Shown here in pieces: positions 5,499 to 6,096 of a stretch of DNA of 6,096 bases. The stretch is from DTU032 sp964346175. GTDB taxonomy: Bacteria > Bacillota > Clostridia > Saccharofermentanales > DTU023. The position numbers and the translations under genes are program-made. Under the pieces are notes generated by a model that ran no database searches, was not told the origin of the DNA, and worked only from the letters and a program-made list of their open reading frames with translations. The number at the start of each line of letters is the position of its first letter. The stretch's first letter is position 1. The DNA is taken from positions 1 to 6,096 of the forward strand of contig CAYFTG010000035.1 in NCBI GenBank assembly GCA_964346175.1, given 5' to 3'.

Positions 5499-6096
5499 AT
5501 GAACATTGATGAGCTGATAAAAAAGGTTGAAGAGAAAGAGAGTGATCTGGCGGAACTGCGCGAACGCTGGAATAGGCGCGCGGCCGGCTTTCCGGCACTG
5601 CCGGACGAGAAACAGGTAAACAGTTTTTCCTACCTAGAGCAGTTCATGACACTGCAGGATGCTCACATCTTAGATGTAGGTTGCGGATCGGGGCGCTATC
5701 TTTTGTTAGCTTTGGAGACCGGTGCTGAGAAAGTTGTCGGGGTGGAAATCGCTGACAAGATGTTGGAAAAAGCCGAGCAAAGTTTAACAGCCGCTTCTTG
5801 GCCCAAAGCAAAGTACGAGCTCGTCCGTTCCTCCTGGGAGGAGATCGACCTAGCTGAACGAGGCTGGATCAAACAATTTGATCTGGTCATGGCACTCAAG
5901 ACACCCGCTCTCAACTCGGTAGCCAACGTGAAGAAATTGCTGACAGCTTCCCGCAGAGGCTTCTTCTTCTCTAATCACCTGCAGCGTATTGAGCCATTGT
6001 TTCAAAAACTCTACGCCAAGGTTCATGGCTACGAGAAAGCATTCGGCAATGAGCACGCACATGTGCTGGCGGAACTCCTCGAGGCTTGGGGTTTTG
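5499..6096 (+). CDS. Class I SAM-dependent methyltransferase, 3' end outside the window
   Basis: The first 199 residues of a cytosolic Rossmann-fold methyltransferase are present, and the frame is still open at the right edge. An acidic/basic N-terminal helix (about 1-27, ending ERWNRRAAGF) precedes motif I, HILDVGCGSGRYL (56-68), the SAM-binding glycine loop. V-V-G-V-E-I (79-84) ends strand 2 with the acidic residue expected to hold the ribose. DKMLEKA follows at 86-92. WEEIDLAERGW (113-123) and FDLVMALKTPAL (127-138) form the strand-4 region. This layout resembles a family common in anaerobic Bacillota whose strand-4 motif is usually DLVFAxMTPA; here Leu-Lys replaces the usual residues. The substrate is unknown. 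The ATG at 5499 is directly preceded by an in-frame TGA (5496-5498), so it is the first possible start, and AAAGG at 5486-5490 is a good ribosome binding site. It is divergent from the MFS gene. Confidence 0.87.
   Translation, partial: MNIDELIKKVEEKESDLAELRERWNRRAAGFPALPDEKQVNSFSYLEQFMTLQDAHILDVGCGSGRYLLLALETGAEKVVGVEIADKMLEKAEQSLTAASWPKAKYELVRSSWEEIDLAERGWIKQFDLVMALKTPALNSVANVKKLLTASRRGFFFSNHLQRIEPLFQKLYAKVHGYEKAFGNEHAHVLAELLEAWGF

Noticed and set aside
5696..6062. Minus-strand open frames opposite the methyltransferase
   Set aside because: The plus-strand frame carries the SAM-binding motif and a good start; the opposite frames overlap each other and have no recognisable features.
1..6096. 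Defence system, mobile element, CRISPR array or biosynthetic cluster
   Set aside because: I found no transposase, integrase, terminal inverted repeats, regularly spaced direct repeats or defence-type domains; the genes are housekeeping or generic.

Overview
This 6.1 kb window looks like ordinary chromosome from a Gram-positive, probably anaerobic Bacillota (Clostridia-like) organism. The evidence is purine-rich Shine-Dalgarno sites at normal spacing, GTG starts, a stand-alone hybrid-cluster-associated redox disulfide (DUF1858) protein, the DXP-independent vitamin B6 enzyme PdxS, and a MocR/PdxR-type protein. There is no rRNA, tRNA, CRISPR array, insertion sequence or phage gene. The taxon is inferred from gene content only.

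Left part (1-940): the 3' end of a rhodanese-domain gene enters from the left edge, followed by a gene-free stretch of about 170 bases. Next is a 66-aa CxxC redox-disulfide protein, then a strong, nearly bidirectional terminator that separates it from the convergent pdxS.

Centre (940-4174): pdxS (pyridoxal 5'-phosphate synthase, synthase subunit) runs leftwards. Back to back with it, and with no real intergenic space, is a rightward gene for a PdxR/MocR-like protein. That protein keeps the whole PLP-binding aminotransferase-like domain but has no winged-helix DNA-binding domain, no usable ribosome binding site and no in-frame ATG before residue 128. The pdxS promoter candidate lies inside this gene. 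No pdxT follows pdxS here. A type II glycerate kinase follows 39 bases after the PdxR-like gene, on the same strand.

Right part (4196-6096): a 12-helix MFS transporter runs leftwards, convergent with glycerate kinase across 21 bases. It is divergent from a class I SAM-dependent methyltransferase that runs off the right edge. The divergent region carries a perfect TATAAT box for the transporter, which may also serve the opposite strand.

The most notable feature is the pdxS / headless pdxR junction. The usual arrangement is a divergent PLP biosynthesis gene and its PLP-sensing regulator. Here the regulator has lost exactly the DNA-binding half, leaving either a decaying fragment or a repurposed PLP-binding protein. 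I see no clear evidence of a wholly new multi-gene system.
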